DNA of 64,000 nucleotides from Ramazzottius varieornatus (lineage: Eukaryota; Tardigrada; Eutardigrada; Parachela; Ramazzottiidae). The notes under the pieces were generated by a model. That model saw only the letters and a list, made by a program, of their open reading frames with translations, was not told the origin of the DNA and searched no databases. Shown here one piece after another: positions 23,391 to 38,102 of this stretch; the first letter of the stretch is position 1, and each line of letters starts with the position of its first letter. The stretch covers positions 2,683,324 to 2,747,323 of the forward strand of contig BDGG01000001.1 in assembly GCA_001949185.1 (NCBI GenBank). The letters run 5' to 3'. The translations under genes and the position numbers were made by a program.

Positions 23391-24773
23391 CTTTGTGTCG
23401 AAATTGCCCATGGTCGAGCTGAAGCTGGATCGGGACGGTCTTTTTTAGATTACCGAACATAAGCCTCAGAGAAGAGTGGAACAAACAGGAGTCATTTTGA
23501 CGCACGGTACCACGTTCCTCGCTAGTTTTTTACTGGGTCTTTTTTGGCGTTGTTTACTTTTGACTCACGACTGCATTTCATAACCCTCATGCCAAATATA
23601 CTCGTCATAATAACTGAGAACTCGTGGACGCCGGTTTCGACGAACCGTGGTACGTCCTGGTTACGTTCACGCATTTCAGTTTCTAGTTCGTAAAAGTATT
23701 TTGGAATTTGGACTTTCTGCTCGTTAGTCGTTCTCGTATCTTACTTCTGCAAACCTTGTTCTTTTCACTAGCTGGCTATACAGTTATGAACTCAAATATA
23801 TTAATATCCTCATCCAAAACAAAACGAATTGTGTGATTTCCGTCAGACCAAACAGCAATGCAGACTTTGAGAACGACGCTGTCTTCAGTTACAGTAAGGA
23901 AAGGGTTGGCGCGACAGCAGTAACAATACTGTATTCACTCGATAGTTCAGCGCAGTCACATGCCAGGGCCCACGAAATAGGCCTCAGGTGATCGTGTATC
24001 GGTCGGCAGGTCCCAGTGAGTGTTTTGTGGGCCTGTCACGTAAATGCGTAGAACTTTTGAGGGAATATAGTTCTTTTCCTCTAGGATTCCTCTTGTCTTC
24101 CGAGGGATTTAGTTCAGACCACAAAAGCTCGTAGCGCGCGGGGATCTAGTCACAGGAATGCCTTCGAAGTGAGCCCCCGTGGGAACCCATTCCCGGAAAA
24201 AAACCTGGCGACTCGCGTGACGAGATTTCAGATACCGCCGGACTGCTCTTCGAACAGACAATTCTTTTCGAATTCTGTCTTATGTAGGTCCTCTGTAGGT
24301 TATGCAGCAGGAAGTCGTTCAGAGCACATTTCAACCATTCAGGTTGTTCAGGCGAAAACGGCTAAGTTAGAATACTCCTGCTTGCCCAGCTCGCGGTGCA
24401 CTTTCATTTTTGAGCTCTTTTCCGTTCAGAGCAGAGTCAATATCAACGGCAAGATGTTTCCTGAGTTTTTCAGTACGTCTATTCGGTGGAATATTTAAAT
24501 TATAGTTGTGCGCCCGCATACTCTGCATGTCTTTTCCTCGTGTTTGCTGGGCTTACACCATCCTCCACTTGTATCGGATAACTGAATGGGGAACTCCTGG
24601 AGGAACTTGAAGCGGGAGTTATGAAAAACCACCGCAGACTTGACACCCGAACAATCGAACCCGTAACCGCTGACAATTGGTTATTCTGGGGTGTTTTTTC
24701 AGGATATGCATGCAGCAGGAACGATTCCTTGCGCAAGGTATCCGCGTTGAGCAACTTCAGGCAGCCGTGACAG
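23391..24773. other. intergenic stretch, nothing recognised
   Basis: This is the 3' flank of aquaglyceroporin B. No open frame with coding character and no repeat or RNA structure was seen. Confidence 0.45.
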
Positions 24774-25070
24774 CTAGAGACGGTTGACTTTTACGATCAC
24801 CCGCGAAACTTTGCGACTCAGCTTTCTGGGGTGGTCCGTGCCACGAATTAGCTCTGTGTAATCGGCATCCTGAATTAGAAAATCTGGGTACTCCACTCTG
24901 TTAGTTGCCTTTTTGAAGTAGTATTGGTAATCGGCATACGTTAGAAAGTCTGGACGAGCCGATTCGTAAGGGCCTCGAAGTACATACAGACACGATATAA
25001 CCCAGCATAGCGATCCCACGAATACCGCAGTAGCTGATCCCAATGTTTGCATACCCCGAAAACCCCACAT
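24774..25070 (-). CDS. 98-aa single-pass membrane protein, unidentified
   Basis: A single-exon ATG frame with one clear hydrophobic segment (about residues 9-31, GSATAVFVGSLCWVISCLYV) is followed by a polar, aromatic-rich region (YADYQYYFKKATNR) and a basic C-terminus (RKLSRKVSRVIVKV). The composition looks like a small organelle membrane protein, but I do not recognise a family. It stands alone between aquaglyceroporin B and SNRK. It could be a chance frame. Confidence 0.33.
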   Translation of the reverse strand: MWGFRGMQTLGSATAVFVGSLCWVISCLYVLRGPYESARPDFLTYADYQYYFKKATNRVEYPDFLIQDADYTELIRGTDHPRKLSRKVSRVIVKVNRL

Positions 25071-26215
25071 TCGTGATTCAGTTCAAGATACGAATTTTCA
25101 TGATTATTCGAACCTGACCTCTATAAATAAAAGTCAATAGCCAAACCTCTGAAAGCGAGGGCTTCTGGTTATATCGAAGTGGGTAAGAACATCCAAATGA
25201 AGATCCCGTTGGACCAGAAGTCAGTATCGCTTCTCGTCAATCGTGGTTCCGTCGTGTAGTCTGATTAAACGAATAAATCGAGCGTTGAGGTATTGAAGAA
25301 AAAACAGATGTAGCTACAGCAAAGACCTTCACAATAGATACCCACGCAGAGATGGACTCGTGTTTGGAATGTACACTGCAGCTTTTTTGCTTACATGCCA
25401 CTGCATCTCCAGGAACGCCGCTTTCATGTCTCGCTTCCAGTGGAAAGTCACTCTCAAGAAACTACCTCGACGTTCCACGAACATACCTTTGAATTCCTCG
25501 ACCTTGACAGGAAGAAAGACGCTTTGAATCTGAAGGCCAACAATGGCGTCAGACCGGTTGTGAACCTCCTGGGCGTATTCTTGATAATGACGTTTGCGCG
25601 CCGGTATATCAATCTACAGGTCGCTTCTTACTGATCAGAGCGTCCCTGTCTAGGATCCCCGAGAACCAGGATGACTGCTATCCTTAATCCTTACCGTTGA
25701 TTCCTGCGCACAAAACGACGGAATCAACGAGCCAAACATGAAAGTCGAACAGGAACCAGTACGAAGTGAAGCCAGTGTGGTTCATCCGGCTCTATAAGTG
25801 CGATGTAAGCTGCGAAGCATGTCAAGAAGTTCATCTACTATGGCACAGGAAAGTCGAGCTTGTATGTGACATGCGATATTGTATGGTTCTCTTCTTTGTC
25901 TCAAGATGAGGACAAAAGTCCACACGATAAAATAGAAACAAAAGCAAAAATCGAATGATCGAGAGTTCTCGCCACAATAAATAGACAAGGGCTTGTCGAA
26001 GAAAGGAGTAGATCACAACAAAGGCTGCGCCTCTAATAAGATAATCAAAGCATCAAGACCAAGCCCTGATAAAACTAGAAGCTGCGTTGTGACCCTGAGA
26101 AAGCACTCTTTCGAATCACAGAAAAATAGACAAAAAATAGACAATCATTCCAGTTTACTCGACAGCAATAAACTGAACCGAAGCTGCGGTCGAATGATCA
26201 ATATTCCATTAAAAA
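25071..26215. other. intergenic stretch, nothing recognised
   Basis: 3' flank of SNRK on the minus strand. Only short frames without coding character. Confidence 0.45.
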
Positions 26216-29200
26216 CTAGCACTGTTGGCGAATAAAATAGCTACTGACTGTCGGACTTGACGAAGCTGAGTGGCTGTGTGAGGCGGACATCTGAGCCAGT
26301 TGCTGTAAACTCCGACCTGAAATTAGAAAAAATTTTAGTAATGTAAGCGGAACGCTTTTGAGTGAAACTAAGACTCCGAACCTGATTCAAGAATGTGATG
26401 AGGAACCGGTGGAAGACTCTGTGGTCGATGTAACAAGCGTTTCTTAACGGCATGCCCATCACCACCTTCAGGGACTTTGCTACTGCTATGAGTCTTATGG
26501 CAAGGGATCGTAATGAGAGACTGAGAATGTTGCAGGACCGGAAGTCGCTTTCGGTTGTCCTTCAGCAGCATACCGCCACCTAGGCCGAACAGGACAGGAG
26601 CAGAAGACCTCGACGGCGAACTGTTCTCACTCGATTCTTCGCGACTGTACGCAGTGTGTCGCATTCCGGTGGTACAGCTACTGGCGCTTCGGTGTCGCTG
26701 ATGGTGGCGTCGTGTGAAAGGCAGTCGAGCTGGCACGCTGGGTATCGCACTAGGAGGATCTTCAGTATCCGAAGTATCGGAAGACGTCTGACTACTTCCA
26801 CTTCCTATAGCGATAAAAAAGTGAACACCCTGGCAGCATAGTAAACCTTCGTTTTCTGTTACATAAAGAGGCCGTAAAGCACCCTCTGCCCTGTTCGGCT
26901 CTACCTGCATACCCGCGAAACATGTTGGACGTACCACCGCGGTGTATGCGGGTACGTTCAAGGCCTTCTGCTTACTTCGCAAGAACCTACATGCTACCGT
27001 ACTATCGTGAAGGAACAGTCTAGTTTATGCAGGTACAGGTGAGAAGTGACACCGTGTTATCAGTCGATAAGGTTGGGCGTATAGGACCTCGAACGCACCT
27101 GATCGAGATCGCTGACGTCTGCATCGATCTATCCTTCGCAGTCTCTCAGGAGACGTTACCGAGCGTTCGCGATCCTTGATGGAGTCGAAGCTCTTGAAGA
27201 AGAAGGCATCGTCCAGCATACCGTCCTCTTCGTCAGCTTCGTCCGGGTTGGCTTCTTCTCTGATCTGGTTCATCCGCAGGTGCGGGGAAGATTTGGTACT
27301 GCTCAACCTACGGCTGGTCGAAGGGCTGTACCGCGGAGAAGCAGTTGCTGGCTTGGCTTTGGCGGGTTCCGCGGGGTCGCTCTTGGGTACTTCGTCTTCT
27401 TCGTCGAGTTCTTCCAACATCTCTGTCACGAATGAGAGGTCCATATTCCGCATTCTTGCGGTAGCACACTTACGAGTTCGGTTACAGCCGGCTGGGTTCA
27501 GGGACTTGGTGTCGGAAGCATCAGAGGCGGATGTAGCACCGAAGTGAGTCGATGCCGGAATGAGCTCCTCTTCCTCGAAGTGGGTCTTTGGCAGTTCGTT
27601 ACGCAGGATTCGTTCTGCTAGCAGATAGTAAGTTGCGGTGATGTTGTTGTACTCATCACCCATTAGAGCTCTAAAGAAAACGGTGAGTTAGGAGGACCCA
27701 GAATTAGTGCTAAAAGTCGGCCAACCAAACAGCCAATATTCCACCACCTGCATACTTCCCGCCGCACGTCTGCGATGGGATCCTAGTATGCAGGTCAGCG
27801 AAGAACCAGGGACTCTGCCTGTCCCTTCCCTCATTTACTTGGTAATATCATTCTCTGTCGCTATATGGTCTCTCTGTTGTTTATGGTTATTTCAAGAGCT
27901 TATGAGACTAGCGCGTGGTGGCTGTGTTAACTCACTGGCTGATTTCATCGCAGCTCTCGGCTGCACCCCCGCCCACCATACTTTGCAGGATCCATTCGTG
28001 AGCGTCATCACAAATATCACGATGCGCCACCAGCGGCGAGCATGGGGAAATGGTGGAATAACTGATGGCAATGTGGCCGGGAGAGCCACAGTCGAGCGTG
28101 TCGGATGACTGCGGTGAGAGCAAGGAAATGTCTTGTAGCATCCACGGATGCTGACGTATCTCCGGCAATGTGGAACGATCTGCCGGCTTCCTGACGAGCA
28201 TGCATGCGATCAGTCTGCCAAGGACAAAAAAGCTATTCCGTCATTTGACAGGCTACATTAAAACAGAATAAAAAAGAGATTGACTCACGAAGCGCAGGAA
28301 GGGGATATGGTCGCCGGCAAGACATATCGACAGTCCATTATGGCAGAGATGGTTTCGGAATCACTCACTTCCGTGAATGGCGGTCTTCCACAAACCATCA
28401 CGTAAAGGAGAATCCCTAATCCCCAAACATCTGCAAAATAACAAAACATGAGACGTATATATCAACAACAAAGCAGCCATATCAACTATTATTCAAACCA
28501 TCCTATTTTCTTTGTTGACTTATCCACAATATTCTGCTAATTTAGGGTCGATGATTACGTGAAAGAAACCTGTCTCCAGAACCCGGCATGTTTTTCGTCA
28601 TGTTTTTCGATGTGCTTATTCATTCGATGAACTGGCGCCATTATGGTCGACGTCGTCTGTTATCAACGAACAGACAACCGGCTCGTTATAATAATTTGAC
28701 TTTCTGATGTGTTGATGAGTCTCTCCCGCCATGTTTGTTTCATTGTTCCGCATCACGGGGGTCGCTGTCGCAATGGGAATTCTCTTGAAGCAAAGTCAAG
28801 AAATTCCTTTGACGCCTGCGCAATATGTTGCAGAATGAATCAATGTCAGTGCCGAGTAAATTACCGCCCTAAGGAGACTTGCGTATTGAAATTTAATGTA
28901 TAATATTATACCGACATCTCCTTGTCTCCAAGTCTATCAAGTGCTATCGGAATAATTTCACGCGCCGATATGGTATCTCATCCGACGCTACGGCATTTCA
29001 ATGTATCATCGATCGTGCTGATTGTCGCCCGCGATACAAATCAGAATTTTCCATTGGTCATTAGCACGCGGAAACGCGAGCGCCGAGCATGCCGACACCG
29101 AATGGCATAATCTCTCCGCTCACGACAGGATTGCGACGAAATAACTTAAAAGTCACGCTCGCCATGCGAGAGCGTCGTGATGGAAAACTCCCTCCGCAGA

Positions 29201-30742
29201 TTTTCCTTCTACGGCTCTAACGACCCATCCAGTCTCTTTCCCTCATGCTTCTTGATCCTCTCCATACGCACAACAAACGTGTGGAATCAGTCCCTGTACT
29301 CGGTCCGTCAACATCGAGGTGTAACCCGAGAACCCAACCCTTGCTCGGTTTTCCCGTTTGGAAAGAAGCCGTCGGCGTAGGCCGAGAATGCAATTGTGTA
29401 ATTTGTTGCGTCAATCAGAGATGTGCCCATATCACCATAATGAAAGTGTTTTAAATGACCATTGACGTGGGTATTTTTGAGTGTGTAATGAGAGAGGTTG
29501 AAGACAGATGCGTGGGGGGAGGGGAAGCATCCATCAACAACCAGCGCAATGTGTTCTTGAATGGATAAAAATAAACTTCATTCACGAAGTTTCTAGCTGA
29601 GCTTTTCAAAGTCTGCCTGTTGCACTTTGGCGTGTATGCTTACGCTGCTTTTCCTAGAAATATACCGGTACACGTACTTCATAGATGAGTATCGCGGAAG
29701 CTTTTTGGAGGAGAGTGTTACACGTACCAACAGCGGGTCCGTCGTAGTTTTTCCCAAAAAGTATCTCGGGCGAAGAGTAGCGCAAGGAGCCACAGGAAGT
29801 CTCCAGGCGAGTGCCTGGACGACAGAACTGCCCAAAGCCAAAGTCCGTCAGCTTCATGGTGCGTGACTTGCGGAAGACCAAAACATTTTCTGGCTTCAGA
29901 TCGCGGTGGACAAAGTGTAATTGGTGGCAGAAGTCAACTGCACCCGCAATTTGTTTGAAGTAATGACGAGCTGTCTTCTCCGACATGGCCTTCTCATTCT
30001 TCAACATGTAATCGTACAGGTCGCCTCCATCCGCCAGTTCCAGAACGAGAAACCTACAGCCAGACGTAACTTTATTGTGTCGTTATCGGTGAATTGCGAA
30101 AGACATGGGGCAAAGGTCCAAAAGGAACATCAAACAAAAACATCACAAGACTGAATTTGTTCCCCAAGTGCGGTTGATGGTTGGTCGTAAGGTAGAAGAC
30201 GTACTGACGCTGTAAGTGTGCACGGCAGTAGAAAACGAGCCCGCCAATGCGTGAAAATTTTAACCAAACGGCTTACTTATTATTGAATTTCGGTTCTATT
30301 GATAATTCAATTTCGCTGACAAAGTCTATCATGATCCTCCAGCCAAATTTGAGAAGTCAGAAGTAACTTACAAGGTGGAAGGTGTATCGATGATTTCGTA
30401 CAGTCGGACAATGTTGGGATGACGAAGTAGACGCATACAGTTAACTTCTTGAAGGAGTTGTGATTTCCCGTTGTCGTCCAGCTTGGTCTTGTCCATAATT
30501 TTGACGGCGACTTCTTCGCCACTAAAGACATGGACAGCCTGCTTGACGGTGGCAAAGTTCCCTCTCCCTAGCACGTGAAGAAGATCGTAACATCCCATGG
30601 CCGTATTTCCGCATTTCGACGTGACTTTTTGGGGATCACGGATGACGCTGGTGGTGGAATTTCTCCTCATCGGAGGCAGTACTCCTTCAGCGACATTTTC
30701 CTCCTGGGTGGACAGGGAACAGAAGTCTGGATCGGATATCAT
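26216..30742 (-). CDS. SNRK: SNRK, SNF-related serine/threonine kinase, 7 exons, about 737 aa
   Basis: Minus-strand exons are about 30742-30372, 30053-29728, 28430-28290, 28214-27936, 27670-27099, 26804-26382 and 26316-26216. An N-terminal kinase domain carries [12 protein letters not shown] (glycine loop), [17 protein letters not shown] and DFGFGQF. Its activation segment is [16 protein letters not shown], with the Thr that LKB1 phosphorylates in this family, followed by [12 protein letters not shown]. After it comes the SNRK-specific helical region ([24 protein letters not shown]). A long acidic, then Ser-rich and His/Arg-rich disordered tail ends in [13 protein letters not shown] is an AMPK-related metabolic kinase. 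The exon 3 donor may be off by one base. Hairpin repeats lie in introns 4 and 5, and a perfect hairpin lies upstream of the start. Confidence 0.93.
26902..26954. repeat. ACCTGCATAC-family hairpin, copy 1
   Basis: TACCTGCATACC pairs with GGTGTATGCGGGTA about 28 bases later. It lies in the fifth SNRK intron. A weaker relative lies at about 26985-27034. Confidence 0.45.
27746..27795. repeat. ACCTGCATAC-family hairpin, copy 2
   Basis: ACCTGCATAC (27746-27755) and GTATGCAGGT (27786-27795) form a perfect 10-base inverted repeat with a 30-base spacer. It lies in the fourth SNRK intron. Confidence 0.55.
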
Positions 30743-30885
30743 GGTGACCGAAGGTGGACGGAAACGCTCTAGCGTAAACAGGAACTCGGGAGGTAGATCA
30801 GATTGGAATTACGTCGCTCATTTTGCAGTCGACGACAAGAGTTTGAATGAAATGATTTCAATGGAAAATTGCACTGTCTCTCTGT

Positions 30886-30920
30886 CTGACAAGCTGTGTG
30901 TTTGGCACACAGCTTGTCAG
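30886..30920. promoter_or_regulatory. perfect 15-bp hairpin upstream of SNRK start
   Basis: CTGACAAGCTGTGTG (30886-30900), loop TTTGG and CACACAGCTTGTCAG (30906-30920) form a perfect stem. It sits about 145 bases upstream of the SNRK ATG, so it may be in the 5' UTR or promoter. It could also be the tip of a foldback element. Confidence 0.5.
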
Positions 30921-31008
30921 CGACCACGCTGAGTGTATGCTTAGTGAGTCATGCTTAGTATCCTTACGGGGTAAGCTTACTAGTACGTCATACTCATTCG
31001 GTACAAAC

Positions 31009-31194
31009 GGCCAGAGCCCGGCCGAGCCAGGCCGCGCCCAGGACCTTTTGACGTCGCCCGGACAAAAATCTCAGTTGATTGACGGTTTTGATTGTGTGTG
31101 TCGGTATATCATTACGATCGGCGAATCGATCCAAACGAANTTTTNTTGACGTNTAAAAGTCNTGGGNGCGGCCTAGCTCGGCCAGGCTCTAACC
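31009..31194. mobile_element. foldback element with GC-rich arms
   Basis: Left arm 31009-31055 (GGCCAGAGCCCGGCCGAGCC then CCAGGACCTTTTGACGTC) is mirrored by right arm 31148-31194, ending CTCGGCCAGGCTCTAACC. Five ambiguous bases (31140, 31145, 31153, 31162, 31167) lie in or beside the right arm, as expected where reads of a palindrome or repeat disagree. No coding content. Confidence 0.6.
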
Positions 31195-31229
31195 GGCTTG
31201 ATTTCTCATTTTGCCGGCCTTCCAACCTG

Positions 31230-31262
31230 TCCCATAATTTCTCGTCGTACGTGTACGGTACT
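31230..31262. mobile_element. fragment of the 1515-1692 MITE family
   Basis: CCCATAATTTCTCGTC followed by a variant of TGCATGTACTGTA matches the right end of the element at 1655-1700. No left arm was found nearby. Confidence 0.4.
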
Positions 31263-31569
31263 TCACACGGCGTTCTTCCTGGTGCGGCCTCAGCAAGTGT
31301 CTGGAGCACGAAGTCCACTGTTCACCTAAATGGATGCAAAATGGGGGAAAGTTTTGAGAAATCGTGTCTTCCTGTTAGTGGCTGGTGTCAGAAGAAATAA
31401 TTGTGACGACCTGCAAAAGTGCAGGTTCCCGAGGCGGCCTATAGTGTAGGAGCGGGCAACGAGAAACCTTCGTTGTTTGTTCGCATTGTCTCTTCTACTG
31501 TCTTGAAATTCTGGAGTTGGTCCAACAGTTCAACTACCGAAATTGACCATACCAAAATCGGTTCAACGC

Positions 31570-31645
31570 TTATCAAGCCAGATATATAGAAAACTTTGCA
31601 GTCTTGTGTCAGCATCCCCACAGATTCATAGAAAGCGAACTTCAT
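31570..31645 (-). pseudogene. decayed fragment of chitin-binding exon
   Basis: The minus-strand frame reads KFAFYESVG then QDCKVFYIS, matching KPAFYGDAQQDCKVFYIC in the intact gene at 32033-32878. The final Cys is changed to Ser and no splice donor or following exons are present. Direct repeats of about 50 bases (31388-31439 and 31706-31760, sharing GACCTGCAA and GGTTCCCGA) flank it, suggesting a partial duplication that decayed. Confidence 0.5.
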
Positions 31646-32032
31646 GAGCTATAACATATCTGGGCCTGGACTCAGGGCTGCTCTATAAATTCGACAGTGA
31701 CTGCTGTTACAAGAAATACTGTAAGTGGCGACCTGCAACAGTGCGGGTTCCCGAAGTCCCGAAAAGGCCTCGGCGCTGGAATCGATTTTACAACCGAGTT
31801 CAAACGGGATCTGAGCTTTACTGTTTCGAAATACGTCATTCTGTTTCATCCATACAAAATTCAGACGAAATAAAGGGGTTACAGATCCTTATGGGTGAAG
31901 GATTTGGTCAAACGTCCGGATTCACTGTTTCAAGATCGCTGTGCACCAAAGGATGGTAATTCGGGCACCATCATATCACAATTTGTACAAAATTAAGTCG
32001 AGAACTGGTTTCTTAAAAGGTCCTTTAACTAT

Positions 32033-32878
32033 CTAGTAGCTCTTTCCACCATAGCTGTCACCTCCGTAGCTCGAGCCACCGTAGCTTGAACCGCCGTATG
32101 AGCCTCCGTAGTTCGATTTACCATATCCACCTTCATACTGCAAAGCAAAAGGATGGTAGACCAGAGATCTTCGTATAGGTTCGAGTCTCGGTTTTAGTCA
32201 AGACGGATACTTACGGTGTCCAGAGGGTTGCAACCGTTGTCAACTTTGAAGTGCCAATCGCAGATACCTTCGGCCGAAAAACAGATTAGACGAAAACAAC
32301 GGCATTTTGTCATGTCCGGTGCCGGGGTACTCGGTCAAACTGTACCTAAATAGTTGTTGAAGCGAGTCCATTTCGGGCATCGGAAAGTGTCGGTGCGACC
32401 GTCGCTCTAATACACGAAAGAAACATGATGTACGCAGTTTTCCGGTTACAATTCTCACTAAAGTATATCAGGATGATTTCCAAGGTACCTGGCAGATGTA
32501 GAAAACTTTGCAGTCCTGTTGAGCATCACCGTAGAAAGCAGGCTTCTTTCCGGCACACTGGAAGTCGTATCCACCGTACGTTTCAGGTCCGTAGTATCCG
32601 GGTCCCTTCTCGTTACCGTAACTTTGCTTGTTATATCCGTAGTTGGGTTGCTCGTATCCACCGCCATATCCACCACCATAGTTGGACTCGCTACCGTAAC
32701 TTCCGTATTCGCTAGCCGCTGCCTGGCCGGCGTCTCCGGCGTTCACATTGTCCACAGCCGAAGCCGCGACATCGGTATCAGCGCGCCCCTCGGCCTGCTT
32801 ACTGTTCTTCGTGCTAGCAGCGTTGGAAAGGACGACACAGGTGGCCAGAAAAGCGAGTACGACACTGGAGGATACCAT
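32033..32878 (-). CDS. secreted chitin-binding (peritrophin-A/CBM14) protein, 4 exons, 202 aa
   Basis: Minus-strand exons are 32878-32489, 32406-32346, 32267-32215 and 32137-32033, all in phase. A signal peptide (MVSSSVVLAFLATCVVLSNA) is followed by an Ala/Asp-rich stretch and Tyr/Gly-rich repeats. One six-cysteine chitin-binding domain follows: FQCAGKK, QDCKVFYIC, FRCPKW, GICDWHF and DNGC. The C-terminus is again Gly/Tyr/Ser-rich (GGSYGGSSYGGSSYGG). Such proteins bind chitin in cuticle or gut lining, and the Gly/Tyr repeats suggest a structural, possibly cross-linked, matrix role. A broken partial copy lies downstream at 31570-31645. Confidence 0.9.
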
Positions 32879-34111
32879 GTTGGCGGATAAAGGTTGTTAA
32901 ATCCACCTGGGATGGAAGTAAAACTGAGTAAATGAATTGGATGAGACCAGTTGGAACCGGAAAGCCCTTTATACTGCGACTCTTTACTGATCTTACAGCA
33001 TAACTGACGTGCAAACCAAAAGTACCATTGTCTTTGTAGACTTTTTATCGCTTCTTTTTGTTCATGCTGATGCTGTAAAAAGCCAGAGCAGCAGTGGTGA
33101 GTTGCAGGTAAAGTCCGTGCTTTGACCCAAGCGCGAAAGTGTCGTGAGGGAATCAGAGTGTGAAGAGCTCTGCAAGAGCCAACTGGTCAATCAAACTCGC
33201 GCACCAGCAACTATTGGTTACCTCATTCCTGCAAGCTGGTTACAGGTACCTGACCAGGCAGCACCACCTGTTAATCAGAACAGACGAACGGGAGCAGACT
33301 CATGTAATTAGGCATTACCGTGGTAATTAAGTTTAATTGCTACAATCGTAAAGTGTCACCCACGACCACGTCGACCAGTGCCACCAGCGTAAAAGGGTGC
33401 TGTCGTAGTACCACGAACCGACAGGACGTACAACTTCCTCGTTCGATCATCCAGTCCGCAATGGATCAACAGATGGTCTCGATATCTCTACCACGAACCG
33501 TACTTAAGATGGTCTGTTCCACCGGCATCAGTGTGGCTCTTCGGTCTCACAGATCAATTCGGTGTATCTGCAGCGAATGTCTCGTCCGAAACCCGTCCTT
33601 CTGTTTGAAAGTTGTTTCATCCGAAATCCTGTTTGTGAGCTTTCATTGCATACTAAGAGAAGTCGAAAGACTGGGATTGCTGACGAACGGTTACCATGTG
33701 TAAGAAGGGGCGTAATATTAGCCAAAAAACCCGAAATATGTGAAGTGCACTGATTTTATCGGCCCACAAAGGCGCTCGTTGGAGTTTGATGGAACATTTT
33801 TTCTCCCAGCTCGATAGTTCGTCAGACGACTTACTGGTACAACAGACAATGACAAATGGCCTCCCTTTCGCAAAGCGCAGACAAGACGACATCTAAACAC
33901 AAGGTATAAAACTTCCAAATGAAACACCACAGCTCGATGATCATACACAGCACAAAGACTACGAGTACGATCCTACAGCAGACGAAGACACAATGTACGG
34001 CCATTTTAAGCTCTTTTGTCGACGGTAACGATGAAGAAAGATATGTCACGATTACAAAAACTATGATGGGAAACTACCCGAAACTTGGATTCGTCTCTTG
34101 GTCTAAGGGTT
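32879..34111. other. intergenic stretch, nothing recognised
   Basis: 5' flank of the chitin-binding gene and 3' flank of DDX6. Short frames on both strands lack coding character. Confidence 0.45.
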
Positions 34112-37135
<3,024 letters not shown>

Positions 37136-38102
37136 GGTCAACACAAAGCTGTGCGTATCACAGATAAAAAAGGAATCAAAAATTTAATCTGCAAAGATAC
37201 AGCATACTCAGGCACGTTAGGGAATGAAGAGACGACCAAGAAATAGTACTTACACTGGTAAAATAGAAAGATCACAGGATGGGCATGCTTCAAATCGAGC
37301 AGCGCCGTAACGACTTTGCTGAGGAGCACTGAGCAGGACCAAGGAACAATTCAACAGGACATTCTACAACGTGAATAAAAAATAAAAATTTCTTCTTCAA
37401 GGATACAACTAGTTTTCCGTGCGAGTAAATGAACGTGCAAGACACGGCTTGAACGCTGGGGAAGAGAGCAATCTCCGAGAGCAATCTTCCGACCGAGGTT
37501 TCGGGCTCGACAACACAAAGAAAAATAGCTAACACCACACGTTTCCTAACACTGCTCACTGTAGTACACTGTAGTGAGAGAGCTCTGGTACTTTCGTGAT
37601 AAGCTCGGGGGAGTAAGTCGACTCGTAAACGTTGCACAGCCGTAGCGGATCCAAAATGGCCAGAAAAACCGAGAACGATTTTCGAACAAACAATGGAAAA
37701 AAATACAAGAATGAATTTTGCGAAAACAATTTTTTCCAGCGACCGGAACGAAGTCGGTCCGCATAGCTTGAAGACTGGCTCAAACCGCCCAAACCAAAAA
37801 TCCTCGACAGCACGGGATCGACTTCAAGTTGTTCGAATCGCTGACGGTAAACTTTAGAACAACCCTGTGTACCGATCGGCACCAAACGTGGCATGAATCG
37901 GCCCAAACCAACCAAACCAAAATTCATTTCGGACAGGCGCTGTGGTAGTTTTGGCTTGGTACGCATTTGCAGTTTAACGAGCAGCCGGAACCGGAAGTTC
38001 TGTCGTCCACGTTGCTCGTGGAGTAAATTCAATGTTGTAGGTACCTCGATCTTCTCCTCAAGATTGCTCGGCGGTCGCATTTGTCGCGGAAGCGTAAAAA
38101 AA
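37136..38102. other. divergent promoter region of DDX6 and peroxiredoxin
   Basis: 967 bases separate the two divergent start codons. Short frames here do not look coding. It probably holds 5' UTRs and the shared promoter interval. Confidence 0.45.

Noticed and set aside
27176-27547. Plus-strand frame rich in Ser within SNRK
   Set aside because: Antisense reflection of the acidic Glu/Asp-rich SNRK tail.
32160-32200. GGTTCGAGTC word resembling a tRNA B box
   Set aside because: No matching A box or cloverleaf arms around it, and it lies inside an intron of the chitin-binding gene.
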